This document shows positions 1-12,100 of a DNA stretch of 64,000 bases, piece after piece. Position 1 is the stretch's first letter; each line of letters begins with the position of its first letter. This DNA is from Atrichornis clamosus (taxonomy: Eukaryota; Chordata; Aves; Passeriformes; Menuridae), in assembly GCA_013400975.1 (NCBI GenBank), contig WBMZ01000342.1, positions 1 through 64,000 of the forward strand, read 5' to 3'. The position numbers were made by a program, and so were the translations under genes. Under the pieces are notes generated by a model. That model ran no database searches. It had not been told where the DNA came from and saw only the letters and a program-made list of their open reading frames with translations.

Positions 1-17
1 GCGGCGGCGGCGGCGGC
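1..17 (+). repeat. CGG trinucleotide repeat in the 5' leader
   Basis: Five perfect GCG/CGG units followed by a degenerate continuation at the extreme left edge. The tract probably lies in the 5' UTR. It may continue to the left, so the true length is unknown. Such tracts are prone to length polymorphism. Confidence 0.8.
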
Positions 18-156
18 CGGAGCAGCGCAGGTAGCCCCGGGTGCCGGCAGGCATCCTCCCCTCCGTGCCCGCCCCCAGCCCTGGGAGCCTCACCCCGGCG
101 GTCGCGCCTCCGCCCCGGGATACCTCCGCACCTGGGACGCGCCCGCCGCCGGGAGG

Positions 157-270
157 ATGGCACAGCTGGCGGCGGAGGAGGCGTGTGGCTGCGCCGCCGC
201 AGCACCGGGAGACGACGGCGAGGAGATAAACGGCAGGAAGGTGGCTCTCATCACCGGCATCACCGGGCAG
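157..270 (+). CDS. GMDS: GMDS exon 1, coding part (GDP-mannose 4,6-dehydratase, residues 1-38)
   Basis: GMD is a cytosolic NADP-dependent extended short-chain dehydrogenase. It converts GDP-mannose to GDP-4-keto-6-deoxymannose, the first step of de novo GDP-fucose synthesis. This exon encodes 38 residues: an Ala/Glu/Gly-rich leader (about 1-26) that I do not recognise from the human protein, then the conserved strand and turn RKVALITGITGQ. The TG at 33-34 and Gly37 are the first two glycine positions of the TGxxGxxG dinucleotide-binding motif. ATG 157 is the first ATG in the window and has A at -3 and G at +4, a strong Kozak context. However, the frame has no stop between position 1 and 157, so a longer N-terminus is not formally excluded. 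The exon ends CAG at 270 in phase 0 and joins exon 2 at 61187. Catalytic residues are in later exons outside the window. Confidence 0.95.
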
Positions 271-276
271 GTAACG
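268..276 (+). other. GMDS: 5' splice site of GMDS exon 1
   Basis: The junction is CAG|GTAACG. The exonic CAG and +1 to +4 match the U2-type consensus, but +5 is C instead of the usual G, which should weaken U1 snRNA pairing. Translation across the join (ITGQ|DGSY) reproduces the conserved GMD sequence, so the site is well supported despite the poor +5 base. Confidence 0.9.
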
Positions 277-600
277 GCGGGGGCTCCCCTCGTTCACGTG
301 CCCTCCTGGGCACAGGGAGAGGGGATGGGAAAGACCCGCCCTGAGGCGCCCGCCGTGGCTGGGGCCGGGCGTGGGAGCGGGGCGGCGGAGGGCTCGGCGT
401 GAGTCTGCCCGGAGACTTCGCGGGCTGCGGCGACCCTCGCTCTCTTCCTCGCTCCCGGGTCCCCGGAGCACATCCCCGCCGGTGCGCCTTCCCAGCCCGG
501 TGCCCGCTTCCCATTACACTTCGTGCCGCCGGTTCTGCACTGGGCTGGAGCTGCCTCTGACAGCCCCAGCTGGGTCACCGGCGAAAAGACCACCTCGTGG

Positions 601-3600
601 GTAGGGCTTGTTTGCCCCGGGAGTCTGAAGTGTTCTTCAGCTGATGTGCGTGAAATGGGGTGCAGTGCTTTTATGTCTCGGCTTTGGACTGTCTTATAGC
701 AACCTGCACTAGGAATTCCTGAGAAATCAGCTAAACTTGTACTGAGATGAGGTGTGAAGTGAGCATCACTGAGGAAGGAGCCGCACCTAGACAAGGCAGT
801 ACAAGGAGTCAGTGTTGGGACTCTTCATTCTGAAGGTCTGCAGTGGGAAAGGTACCAGTGCAGGTGTGAGGCAGCGTCGGGTGAGACCTGAACAGGCTTG
901 TCACTCAGAAGGACTGTTTGTCACCTGTCACTTGGACACACTGTGCAGCCGTGCATTTACAGTCAGTACCTGCTTTATAGCCAAATCTGAATGAATGACA
1001 AAACCATTTCCTCAGGCCGCTTGTTTTGTATTCGTGTACGTTCATCGCAGTCTCCAATTTTTTTGGCTATATTACTCATAGGGATACTGGTGCTTAGAGC
1101 AGAAGGTGCAGGAGAAAGATGACATGGAAAGAAAAAAAAAAATTACGATTTATCTTGGAGTGACTTCTGCATGGTGAAAAAAGATATGCTGGTGGTGAGT
1201 TATAACCTGGTGAGGTGTGCAGGAGGGTTGATACATGCAGTTTGTGGCTTATGCTGCTACACTTCCAATGGGCAGCTTGGGTAGTTGGTTCAGTTGTGCA
1301 CCCAAAGGTCTGCATTGCTCTGTCTTTGCTGGCAAGTGGGTGCTGAATGAAGGTTGTCCTGGACATGCTTACTTATATTTGGGGAACACCTTCTTTGCAA
1401 TGTACATAGCTTCCACTACCTGGAAAAATTAGCTCTCCTTGCACATTGCTTATCTCTAGGAAGGTGCTGGTACTGAATGACTTCTGCTTGGAGGGTGTAT
1501 CTTCTGTGATTGGTATAACCTGTTAAGTAAGTAATGTAGAGTAACCATTAATGCTCATTTCGGAATCCCAGTGGAACAGCATTTTTCCTTTGCAGCTTGC
1601 ATTTAATCAGTGACAGCTTCATGCATGGAAGAACTTCTTTGCCTTCAGCTGTAACTTGTCCTGGTGTGCTTGTAGATCTGCTGTGAGATGCTGCTGTCCA
1701 TGAGCAATGCGAAAAAGTACATGTCAGTACAAACATGTTGCTTGTTCACTCTGAGACAGTGTTAGTCAATGCTCTCTCTTCTTATTTTATAGTAGAACCA
1801 AGAGGTCTTTGTGAGGGAGTAAATACAGAGACTATCTATTCTTCTGTTATCTTGGAGGACATGAACTGTGCTTTGAACATTCACCTGCTGCTTGTGTTTC
1901 ACCTCATGATGCCTATTCTCATGTGTTCCTGGCGTGCTTTTTGGTGCACACTCTTCCCATGGGTTAGCAGCTGTACACCAATAGCAGACTGGGGAAAGCC
2001 ATCCAAGGGCTGTCTGACAAGGGGGTGTAACTGTGGCTGAGAAGAGGAAAACCTAATGATCTCTGTGTACTAACAGTTTTGCTTGATGTTTATTTCTAGC
2101 AAGAGCACAGTCAGAGCTTTCCCAAGGACTACTTTGGTGCTGTGTGAAAAGTCTTCCAGACTGTTGACAGAAGTACGTTTCTCTCCATGTAAGATAGTAA
2201 GTTAGAGGCCTGTAGCTACAATGCCATGATTCTTTCAGTACTGTGTTCTCTGTTACTTTCTCTATTTTCAAAGCAGCTCTTCCTTCTTAGCCTAACCTTT
2301 GACAGGCATGTAATTTAGCATTGAAACGTGTGGAGAACCAGAGCTAGTAAAGGCCTGGAGATACCTGAAAGCTAACCAGAGAGGGTGGGGTGCCTTAGTG
2401 ACAAGACTGTACCAATTCTTGACTTAAGGTGAAAGTTTTATATTGAGGGTGGCCTCTTATGGGGTCCTGTAGTTTTCTATAATTTTGAGTTCTGCTACCA
2501 GGATTCCTTGTTCCTCTTTTTTTAGATGAACTTTAAAAAAAGTCACCATACTACTTGTTCCTTACCTGTCTTTTGCTCCCTTTCTTTATTTTTATGTAAT
2601 AGCTTTCATTTTATTTGAAGAGGCCTCACCCAGAAATGGGACACTTGGATTTTGTTTCTTATCTGAGAATAGGCAGACTTGCATATCCCTCTTCCTGGAG
2701 ATAATCCTAGTGCCATATATTTTTAAACTTAATTACCATGTGTAAAATGTACAAATATCCCGAAGTGGAAGCTAGAGCTCAGGCTTTGTCTTTCCTAGGC
2801 AATCATCTTAACTGCTGGGCTAAAGAGAGTTGGTCTGTTGTTTCACATTCTTCTTTGAAACTGGTGCTCTTTCAGGGTGGGAGATAAAGGCTTGGATCTC
2901 TTCAGACTGAAGATGGTATAGAACAGAATTTATTTAAACTGGGCCCTTTCTGCTACAGCAAAAAGTGAGCTGGCACAGTTGCACTGTATAAGGAAGCTGC
3001 TTTTGTTTGTGTGTGGCCAGTGTACTCTGAGAGTATTTGCTGAGCTAAGGCCCCATAGGGCCTGGTACCTGAAATAAGGGTAGGTGGAAGATAAGTATCC
3101 AGCTAACTGGGCCGTGATAATTTTGGGCAAATGTGGAGTTGTGCTTTTGTTGCTGGAGTACTCTTGAGCCAAGCAAGGTGCGACTTGAACTGTAGCAGCC
3201 CTTCCTGAGTTGAGATGATGCCACCACAAGTGTGCATAATCATGTTGAAATCAGGCAACTCATTCTTCAGAACTTCTGTTTAGCCGTGAACATCTGAATT
3301 GTTCGTCTTTTCCACTGACAAAAGATGGCATTTTCTTTCTCTGATGGAGAAAGAGTTGAGCTCAGGTAGAGTTATACTTTCACAGTAGAGCAATTGACTG
3401 ACGATGCAGCTTTTAACTGAAACATAACATAGAGATATGGCACAACTGTAACTTCTGATTAATGGACTTTTAATGGGATGCATAAGATGTTACTGCATGC
3501 CAAAAGAGGATGGGCTGCCTGCACAAGTTCTTCTGTACAGGGAGAGACAGGAGGCATGTGCCATTTGGCAGCTTACTGTACCAGTTAACAAAACCAGTTC

Positions 3601-4639
3601 TGATGACTTGCTTTTCTTCTAGATACAAGATGTTGAAAGGACAGGTATCGGCGACGGTGAATGTGTTACTGATAAGAAGGGGAATTTGTGACCTTTGGAC
3701 AAATAGCAGGAGGAGTTTGCAATATGCATGGTGAAGCCATAAAGGAAAACAAATTTCATGATTGTACAGTCAGGACTCGAATGGGATTCTGGCTCCAAGG
3801 GCTGAAGCTTAGAGTCTATGAAATCAAAGCAGATGTATGAACCTCTACAAATTCTGCATTTGCCTGTGGAGTTATGGTGAAATCAGTACTGTTCTACCAC
3901 TTGCATTGCTGATAAGAGACTCTAAGCACATAGGCAGTGGTGTTATATACTACTTTTGCAGTATTGAGATTTTTCTTATCTCCTTTCTCACACCACCGCA
4001 CTGGGATGAACCACACTTCACTATTTTGCCAAAATGACTTCCAGAGTGAGGCAGTTGCTGTGGTTAGATGGATAAAACATTTCTGAAGTGTCACGTAGGT
4101 ATTGGTCTGCTGGCAGACTACTTGTGAGTAATGCATAGCACTTTTTTCATCATTTAAAGAAAAGTATTTAAAATGAAACAGGCCTGTTGAATGTATTAAA
4201 ATGAAAGTACTTTAAAAGAAAAACCTTGAATGTGGCTCTTATTGTAAGAGTGCTTTCACAATGCAAAATGTATGTGCAGGACTTTTCAAACCTTGGTAAC
4301 TTGAAGAATTAATTACTCTAAAAATGTGTGTTTTGAATCAATTACTAACAGCCTAATTCTACATATGCAAATATGGCTTGTCTCTTATTTCTGGAAGCTA
4401 CTAAGACAGTACTTTTTGAAGGCATTGTTTTCTAGACGTTGTGACTAAATGTCTGTTAAAATTGTGTTTAAATATCTCTTCAGAATGTCTGATTGCACTG
4501 CAATCAGTCTGATTGTCTTTCTTACACTGATATTTGTAAAAGTATTTAGATACTTGACTTCTTGGAGAAGTACCAAGAAATAATCTCTCTGAGCCTTACT
4601 GTGAGGTTATGTGTTGATGTTTCTACTTTCCTCACTCAG
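601..4639. other. Intronic sequence with no recognisable gene
   Basis: Unique AT-rich intron sequence. An A-run lies at 1132-1142. An isolated strong-looking acceptor ends at about 3623, but the nearest donor (about 3646, GTATCG) is weak. Open frames here are short and show no family similarity I recognise. Confidence 0.7.
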
Positions 4640-4714
4640 TGCCTGGATTATGAGCAGTAAATAATGTCTCTCCTGTCTTTGGTGCTGTCCTGCTTTACTT
4701 GGAGAGACAGTAAG
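4640..4714 (+). other. Candidate cryptic or poison exon in GMDS intron 1
   Basis: A pyrimidine-rich acceptor, TTTCTACTTTCCTCACTCAG, ends at 4639, with a possible branch point TTGAT around 4613-4618. Seventy-five bases later comes the donor AAG|GTAAGC (GT at 4715-4716), stronger than the authentic exon 1 donor. Spliced after exon 1 (phase 0), the seventh codon would be TAA, so inclusion would truncate the protein and should trigger nonsense-mediated decay. This is inferred from splice signals only. Pseudoexons of this quality occur by chance in long introns, so expression evidence is required. Confidence 0.3.
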
Positions 4715-5604
4715 GTAAGCTTTTGTAGACCAAGATAATTCAACAGGCACTTAATAAGCTCAGTTTTGACTGAAGCAATGCATTAGAGCTCAGTGTTAGT
4801 ATTATGCCCAGAGGCTATTGCAAATTGCAGATGAAGGAAGCAGTTGTGTCTCTGCCTGGTTCTTACAGCAGCAATACTAGCACCACCCTCTGCTTCCTTG
4901 CCTGCAGTTCTGTCAAATACAGCTTCCATTTGGCAAAAGTTAAGAGAGCAACCTCAGAACTTTCAACCACATCCAAAGATAGTGTAAAGCATGAGATCTG
5001 CCTCTATCTTACTTCAGAAGTTCAGTTGCTTACAGCCGTTGTTACTCCTGTAACACACCAAACCCCTATATATGTGTACTGCAAGTTTTATGCTAGTGCT
5101 ACAGTTCATGGTTTGAGAAAGGTTAATTGTATCAAGAGGGAGGAAAAGATATTGAGAAAGTAAGATTTGCTGTTGTGAATTGAGGTTATTTTTTTTAAAA
5201 ATTTCTCTGGTGAGATGAAACTAAGCAAGACAGACTCTGTGGCAAAGTACGGTAATAAGAGAACGTGAGTCATTGCTTAGTATAAAAAAAAAAGAAGAAA
5301 TGAATAGCTCATATGGAGTGTGACTATAAAACTCTTTGATACTCTGGCTAAAATAAATGTTTCCTGGAGAAGAGTTGCAGAGGAAACAGTTAAACAACGT
5401 TTTTGAAAGCTTCTTTCAGTATTGAGATCAAGTGGTGAGGTGGGAATCTGTGTCACTGGGGAGTCTGACAAACATATGTAGAGAAACCTTATAGCCTTTT
5501 GTACCAGAGACATGACATTAATTTGCCAGGTAAAGGATGAAATCAAAAGGATTGCTTTTCTGCATTGAAACAGGACGATAGTTTTGGCTGAAATTGGCTA
5601 GAGG

Positions 5605-5721
5605 TAAATATTAGCATTGCTGCCTTTTCATTAAAACAAATAGTCTTGGTTTCTGAGTAAAGCTAAATATTAGTATTGCTGCCTTTTCATTTAAGCAAAT
5701 ATTGTCTTGGTTGAAGCCAAG
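5605..5721. repeat. Tandem duplication, about 59 bp x 2
   Basis: Two adjacent copies begin at 5605 and 5664 with the same opening, TAAATATTAG, and share ATTGCTGCCTTTTCATT and GTCTTGGTT in register. Only scattered substitutions and a small indel separate them. The period is 59 bases. It looks like a local slippage or unequal-exchange duplication, not a mobile element, since no target-site duplication or tail is seen. Confidence 0.85.
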
Positions 5722-5905
5722 TACTCACTCTGTTTCAGTTTCTGTCTCTGAGTAGCCAAGAGTTATCTTGAGTGAGGATTTCAGATGCATTGAATATCCT
5801 TATCATAGTTTGAGCTTGCAGAGACATAGGAACACTTAATTTGGGCACAAATTTAAATGCAAATAACTTCATTTAAACTTGAGAGGGTATGTGTTGTTTG
5901 TGGTT

Positions 5906-5934
5906 TGGGTTTTTTTTTTTGTTGTTGTTTTCCT
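5906..5934. repeat. T/G-rich low-complexity tract
   Basis: A T homopolymer followed by several TTG units. Simple sequence; similar G/T-rich tracts recur on this strand through the intron. Confidence 0.7.
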
Positions 5935-5940
5935 TTAAAT

Positions 5941-6122
5941 GATGAGGGGGCTAAGCACTGGAAGAAACTGTCTGGAGAAGTTGAGTGTATGTACTTGGAG
6001 GTATGGACAAACTAACTAGACATGGCCCTAAGCAACCTGCGCTAGATGAACCTCTCCTGAGCAGGGATCTTGAACTGGGTGATCCACAGAGGTCCCTTTC
6101 AACATAAACTTGTATGATTATG
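5941..6122 (+). mobile_element. CR1 LINE 3' fragment (old, diverged)
   Basis: The segment follows the 3' end of avian CR1 in order: a GGAGAAGTTG block near 5974, a GGCCCTAAGCAACCTG block near 6024 (consensus GGGGC-TGAGCAACCTG), and a terminal GGTGATCCACAGAGGTCCC-TTCAAC block near 6079-6103, then a degenerate form of the short 3'-terminal CR1 repeat. It is 5'-truncated and has no coding capacity. Divergence suggests an old insertion. It supports an avian or other sauropsid source. Confidence 0.8.
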
Positions 6123-6167
6123 ACTCCTTTTCAGGATTGGAACACGTGCAGTTTGTGACAAGATGGC

Positions 6168-9100
6168 GTAAGTGGCTTGTTGAAAACAATTTGCAGCAAA
6201 TGAATAGTGATTCTGACATGAAACCTAAGATTGCCTAAAATACAATTCCAGGTCTTTTCCCTTTACAGGATATAAAGAAGTGCTGCTATTGATTTCCATC
6301 CAAAACTCTTGAAAAAAAGATATTCTACTGAAAGGTAGTATAACAAAAACTGAAATGGGAAACTAGAATATCATCTGAAAACAGAGGCCATATTTTTAGA
6401 AAGATGCCTGAATTTTGATTGCCTTGACTCCCCTTTGAAGAGAAGGCTACCAGGTAGTTGAATTCAACTTACGCATTAATAGCAGTCTGTAAATACACAG
6501 ATCAATGCTTTATTCTTTCATATGTGATTTATACTCTACAACAATATGTGCAGACTGACAGGCCTTTTGTCTTTTCAAGAGCAGGGACTTTGGCTGCTCT
6601 TTGTGCCTGCCCAAGGAAGCCCAGCTGTATTCTATTGCCTTTCAGAATAGTGCAGTTAGTGGTGGCATTTGAACATAAGTAAGCCAGAAAGATATTTATG
6701 GTAAAAAGTGTTGCTGATACAGGATTAGTTCATACTTGTCTTGATGTGTTAACATCCCTTTTTTTTTTTCTTTCCATCTTTGCACAGCCTTGCTCAGTGT
6801 TTGTGACTGCCAGTGAAGTCTGTGCTTTAGCAGTATACTGGAGAGGAAAGTTCTGGTAGCCTGGCTCAGGCTATCAGGCTTTAAACTCGAGGACCAGTGC
6901 AGGCAGTCTGATTCCTCCTGTTTGAACATGATGTATACAGGATGTGGATCGAAAAACATTGTGAACAGCAAGTGAATTATATGGTACTGTATACTGTGAT
7001 GTGTACCTGCTGTGAAAGTAGATAAAATACTGAAAGTATTCCAGGAAAAAGGCAATGTTAAAGTTCATGTTAATGGTGCTAAGGTATGAAACAGATATAG
7101 ACATGGTAACCAAATTGGGTTTGGGAAGATGACTTCCTCCAAGCAACATTTCTCATAAAATTTTCTGATGCTGTGGATAGGGGGCTATTGCCATTACTGC
7201 CCAGACTGACAAGAAGGACAGAATATCCTGTTGCCAACAGCATGCTGCTTGTTTAGTCTTTATTTGTTTTGGAATTTTAAAATTTAATTAAGACTGGTGA
7301 CTGTTGGCATAGACAGAACCTGTATTTCTCTAGGAATAAAGTGTCAAAGGGCTAAAGCCTCCTCTATGTACCTACAGCCAATCCAATCGGAATAGAGAAC
7401 TCCTGTAAAAATCTTTTTTCTGCGACTGTCTTCTACCATTAAATTTTGATTTTTTTTTCTCATCTGATTATCTCTTTCAGATCCTTCTGACAGTTGAGCT
7501 TTCAGCACAAGGGAGTCGGTTTCTTAGACAATAGATAGCTATGCAGAAGGGCAAGGAAAATGGAGTACTTGAACCTGCTGATGGCCTGTGTGAGAAACAC
7601 ATCGGAGGTTACCACTGATCCCTATAAATAATAAATAAAAGGTTTTTCAGTGCAGCTGTGGTACTGGTATTCATCTTAGTGGTACTTCCTGTCACTCATA
7701 CCCTGTGTCTTTGAGGAGTACCAAGGCTGAGTTTCTTTGCACTTACCTATGCTTTCATTTAGTCTGGGAGGCAGGAAGTACTTTCTTTCTCTTGGCAATT
7801 TCTAGCAGCCTTATCCCAACTTCTTCAGACTTCTGGGTCTGAAGTAGAGTCCTGATTAAGTGACTGTTCTTACAAGCTTGTCAGCTCAGTTTCTCCTACA
7901 CTGTTGCAGCACAACTCCGGCTTATTTTGGAAAGCATGGTTTCCTTGAAGCGCTGGGTGAGTGACAGCACAAGAGCAAGTCAGCAGTGTGGTAGATGTCC
8001 AGCTTCCTCTTTCACAGGTGTATGTTCTCTCTTGCTCTAAATCTCTTCTTGCTACTTTGCTTGCTTTTTAGCCAAGGGAGCAAAAATAAAAGATTTTCTT
8101 TCTCTTAAATATTTTTTTCACCTCCTGCCTCTTTCATATGAATCCACTGATTGTTTTTTCAGAACCTCAGCTAAGGAATTGCTTTGGATCATATGTATAT
8201 GATGTGGGGGATGCAGTTAGGTCCAAATCTTTCAGTTAAGCAAAACTATAGAAAGTGAGGTGAAAGAGTGGAATTCTCTCCAGTTTCCTGTACCTATTAC
8301 TGGAAAGTTCTTATGGCTTGTTCTTTTCTATGGTATTCACAGACTTTACAACCTAAATCCACAATGAAGCTTTTGTAAAGCCTGCCAAACAAATTGATGT
8401 AAACTAGCTTATCTTTTGTCACCTGTGCTTTTCACATGTGGTGTTAAGCAACTGAACTTCCTCATATGCAATGTAACAATTTTAATTTAGTCACAAACAC
8501 ACACAAAGCAGTATACCCAAAGCAGGCTTCCTTCTTCAGGAGTATTTATTGTTAAAGTCTCCTGTTTTTTCTTTTTTTTTTTTTTTTTAATGGGCAGCAC
8601 AAATTTTGCTTTGTAACTCAACAGTGTCATCTGACAGTGAGCAAATTAAGTCTAAGAACATGTCAATTGACCTGGTTGCAGTTAGTTCAGTGATAAGTAC
8701 TGTTGAAGAACATGGGATATTGTGTACCCTGAGATAACTCCATTTCGTTGAATAACCGTACAGCTTGCATTGTGCAGTCAAATTGGTCAGTTAGTTGTGA
8801 TGCTCAGCTGAGCACAGTGGTCTAACAGGTATCCAAACTGCAAAGATGTGCTCACCTTGAATGTGGAATGCCATAAATATTGGCATTTAGCAAATAGTTT
8901 CTGAGTAGATAAACCAGTTTGTGCTGCATTTGCCATTCTTGAACACCTTTGAAATAACAGGAAAAAATTATGCTTGCTCTACAAAAATCTGGCTAACCAC
9001 TAAATGTAGTAAGATATATTCAAACTTTATGAAATGTTTCTGCAGGGCTTTGCTCTAGCTGTCATTTGACCAACTTATTGCTGCTTGGAAGTTCTTCTCA

Positions 9101-12100
9101 AAGGAAAATACCTACAGCCTATGTGGTGAATTCTAATACAGAAGGAAAAAGTTTGCCGTGTTAAGTGTCTAGCTGAGTCCTTTTGCTGTAATAAGTTGCC
9201 TTGTTTCTGCTGTGTGTCTGACACCTGCAAAGCTGTTAAATAGGTACCTCTTGGCTCTTGATTTTGCCATCAGGTAAATGGTGAATGTTCTTGTGTATGC
9301 ATAGGCAGCTTGAGGTAGCACATCACCATACTGCCGTGGAAGCCTTAAACCACCCAACCCCCGGTTTAGAAAACAGTAGGCAGTTCTTTTGTTTGTATCC
9401 TATGATGTGTGAACCCATGCCAGAAGTAGCTTGAAGATTTTTATCACTTTATGAATGGAAATAAGCCTTTCCCAAGACATATAGATTGGGTTTTATTTTC
9501 TGCAAGACATATATACCAAAGTCAAGCAGGAAATACTTCTGACTGTTCCTATACATACCTTTTTTATTCTAATTTTTATGCTTCCGGTTTGGTAACCTGC
9601 AGTCCCTTCTGACTGCTACTCTAGGTCTTACCTGTAAGCTTCTGCTGGTGCTGTTGTGGAACTGGGTAGCAATATCTGACTGTGTAGGCTGCTATTTGTC
9701 AAATTGCAGGCATGCTGTCAGGAGTGTGGTTATTTTGTTTATTTTTTTTTCCTAACATTTGTTTGGTGCATGCAGAATCTCTTTAGATGTATTAGCAATG
9801 GGTGGTTTCATCAGTGATACTGGTGATGACCTATAGCTTCCTCTTAATTGAGATTCCTCTGGAAAGATAAGGAACAGCCACTTTATCTTTGGCTGCCGAT
9901 TGCCATCCTTGCTTTTTTTAGCACTAATATCACCAAGAGCATAAACATTACTGTGGAGCACGTTTGGTTTTGAAAGCTGAAATTTCTGGCTATACTTTCT
10001 GGATTTCATACAACTAAATAATTGTGGTTTTAATGTCAGTGTAATTCTTTCCATGATTACACAGTAATAGCCTGTCAATGTATTCTTGCCAAAATTTAGC
10101 ATGCTGTTTGCCTCTGAAGTTAAATACTATTAAGATAAACAGTATAAAAGGCATACAAAACTCTTCAGGCCTTCATGCAAAATATTATACTCTTCTGTCT
10201 TTTAGGTGTCTCTTTGAGGTGGCTATGTTCCATGGGAATGCTTAAAAAGGTACAGCTGAGAAGCTTCTTTGCTGGTGCTGATTGGACTGTTACCAGTGAA
10301 GTGTTGCTCTGCTGAACCCTAAGCCTGCTCTGTGTCAGCAGACCTCTACAGCCTCTTTGCTAAAAAGTTATTTTCTTCTCCTCAATGTTTGCAATGATGC
10401 TGGAAGCTGTTCCAGAATCTGGTGGGTCTTTGAAAAGCAGTGGGGGCTCTGTGGTTGTAGATCTGAAGGCTCAGTAACATACATAATTTTATTTTTTAAG
10501 GCTAAATAAAGTTGGAGAATTACTCTGATACGTGAAGGCAAGGAAGTTTTAAAGACTAAGAGTTAAACTTTATGCCCTTGCCAGTACATTTTAGGAAAAC
10601 AGTCATACCTGCAGCTTATCAGAGACTGAAAACTCATGACTGTGTTTTTGCTTCATGTATTTAATTTCTTAAGGTCACCTGATATACATTAAATGTTTCT
10701 ATGTTCTCATTGAAGCACTTTATATTTGAATATATAGTGCAACTGTTTAAGTCTTTTTTCTGTATTTTAAAGTGAGAAGAGGATTTTTTGCTAATTTGAG
10801 AGACTTAATAAGAGTCTTGAGACTGACTGTGTCTCCAAAATTACCCTTGCTGTATTTTCACTGGTATTATCCTTGTGTTTTCACACTCTTCTATTTATGC
10901 TGGATCACTGTTTAATCACGTTATAAAAGCAATCTTAGTAGAAATGCATTATTATGCTTCTAGTTTTGATTTGTGAAGTCTAGCTAGAATTTGAAATATT
11001 TACATTGTCTCTTGCTTTTCTTGTTTAAACATCATGACAGGTGAGATTTACCTAAAATTGAAGAGCAACTCAGAAGGGGAAGTAGTGACTGGTAATTCCT
11101 TTTAGAGTGCAATTCAGCTCTGCCACACACAAACTCTGTTAGTTTTAATCATATGCAAGGATCTCACATCTGTCTGTTGATCAGTTACAGAGAAGTGTAA
11201 CACCAGCTTGGTAAATTGAAAACAAATTTAAGACTACAAAAATTCCCAACCAGTGATGCTGTGGTTCTGATTTTGATAAATTGAAAGAACTGTAAAATGA
11301 TGGTTTAAGTTATTATTAGTGAAGGTGTGTAAAGCAGGAAATGGGAGTGTGCACATGCCTTTGAAATACAATTTCTGATGGGGAAGCTGTGGTGGATGTA
11401 CAGCTTACTCTTGACACTGGTTATGTAGGTTGAGTTTCTCAGAACTACTTGGTGTGACTTCAAAATGTGACACTGAACTTCCACTAATTAGTAGAATCCT
11501 TTTAATTTCCTTAATACAGCCAAGTGTTACTGGTGATGGATTCTGTCATCTCGGGAACCTTCTTGCTTAACTGTTTCAACGCTTGAGCACGTTATCTAGG
11601 TGGCTGTTTCAGTGCCCAGGCTTATTTAAGCCAGTGCAGGTGCCTGCCTAGGCTCATAGCCAATACAGTTCACAGCACCAGGCTTCTCTGTCTGCTCTGC
11701 TGAGTGTGAAAAGTGCTTATGGTGGCTACCAGATGGGACATGTGCTTTTGTTGTCCTGAGTAGCACTTCATCTTGCAATGAGGAAGCATTTATTTTATCC
11801 AAAGGACTTTACAGGATAAACAAAGGTGATAATTTTGATTACTTGAATTGTTTCTTCTAGTAAAAAAAGGATATTGTGCAGTAAATGTGTTTATATGCAG
11901 TTAAATATATGGGGACTGAGCACTTTTACAGGTACTGTTCCTGTGAGGCTGCTGCTGCTGTGGAGTCGATCTGAAGAGAAGCAGTGCTCCTAAATCTCTA
12001 CTTGCCTCCTGAGCATCCTCTGCACAGCACTGCAGCTACATTGTCACTGCTGTCCTCTCTGCCCTGATCCTCTTTCTGTTTGAGGGACTGACCAGTATGT

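Larger units (their letters stand above)
1..600 (+). promoter_or_regulatory. GMDS: CpG-island promoter/5' region of GMDS
   Basis: This stretch is very rich in G+C and CpG, in sharp contrast to the AT-rich intron that follows; CpG density falls away after about position 600. It spans the 5' untranslated sequence, the first coding exon and the start of intron 1, as is usual for a TATA-less housekeeping vertebrate promoter. No TATA box is visible. Candidate sites are a CACGTG E-box at 295-300, a CCCGCCC GC box at 335-341 and a GGGGCGG GC box at 379-385, all just downstream of the first donor. The transcription start itself cannot be placed; it may lie at or before the window edge. Confidence 0.85.

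Noticed and set aside
294..794. 166-codon minus-strand open frame across the CpG island
   Set aside because: Stop codons are scarce in GC-rich DNA. The predicted peptide is Pro/Ala/Arg-rich without family features, and it overlaps promoter and intron sequence of GMDS.
4804..5163. 119-codon + strand open frame just downstream of the candidate poison exon
   Set aside because: No recognisable domain, intron-like composition, and no acceptor placing it in frame with GMDS.
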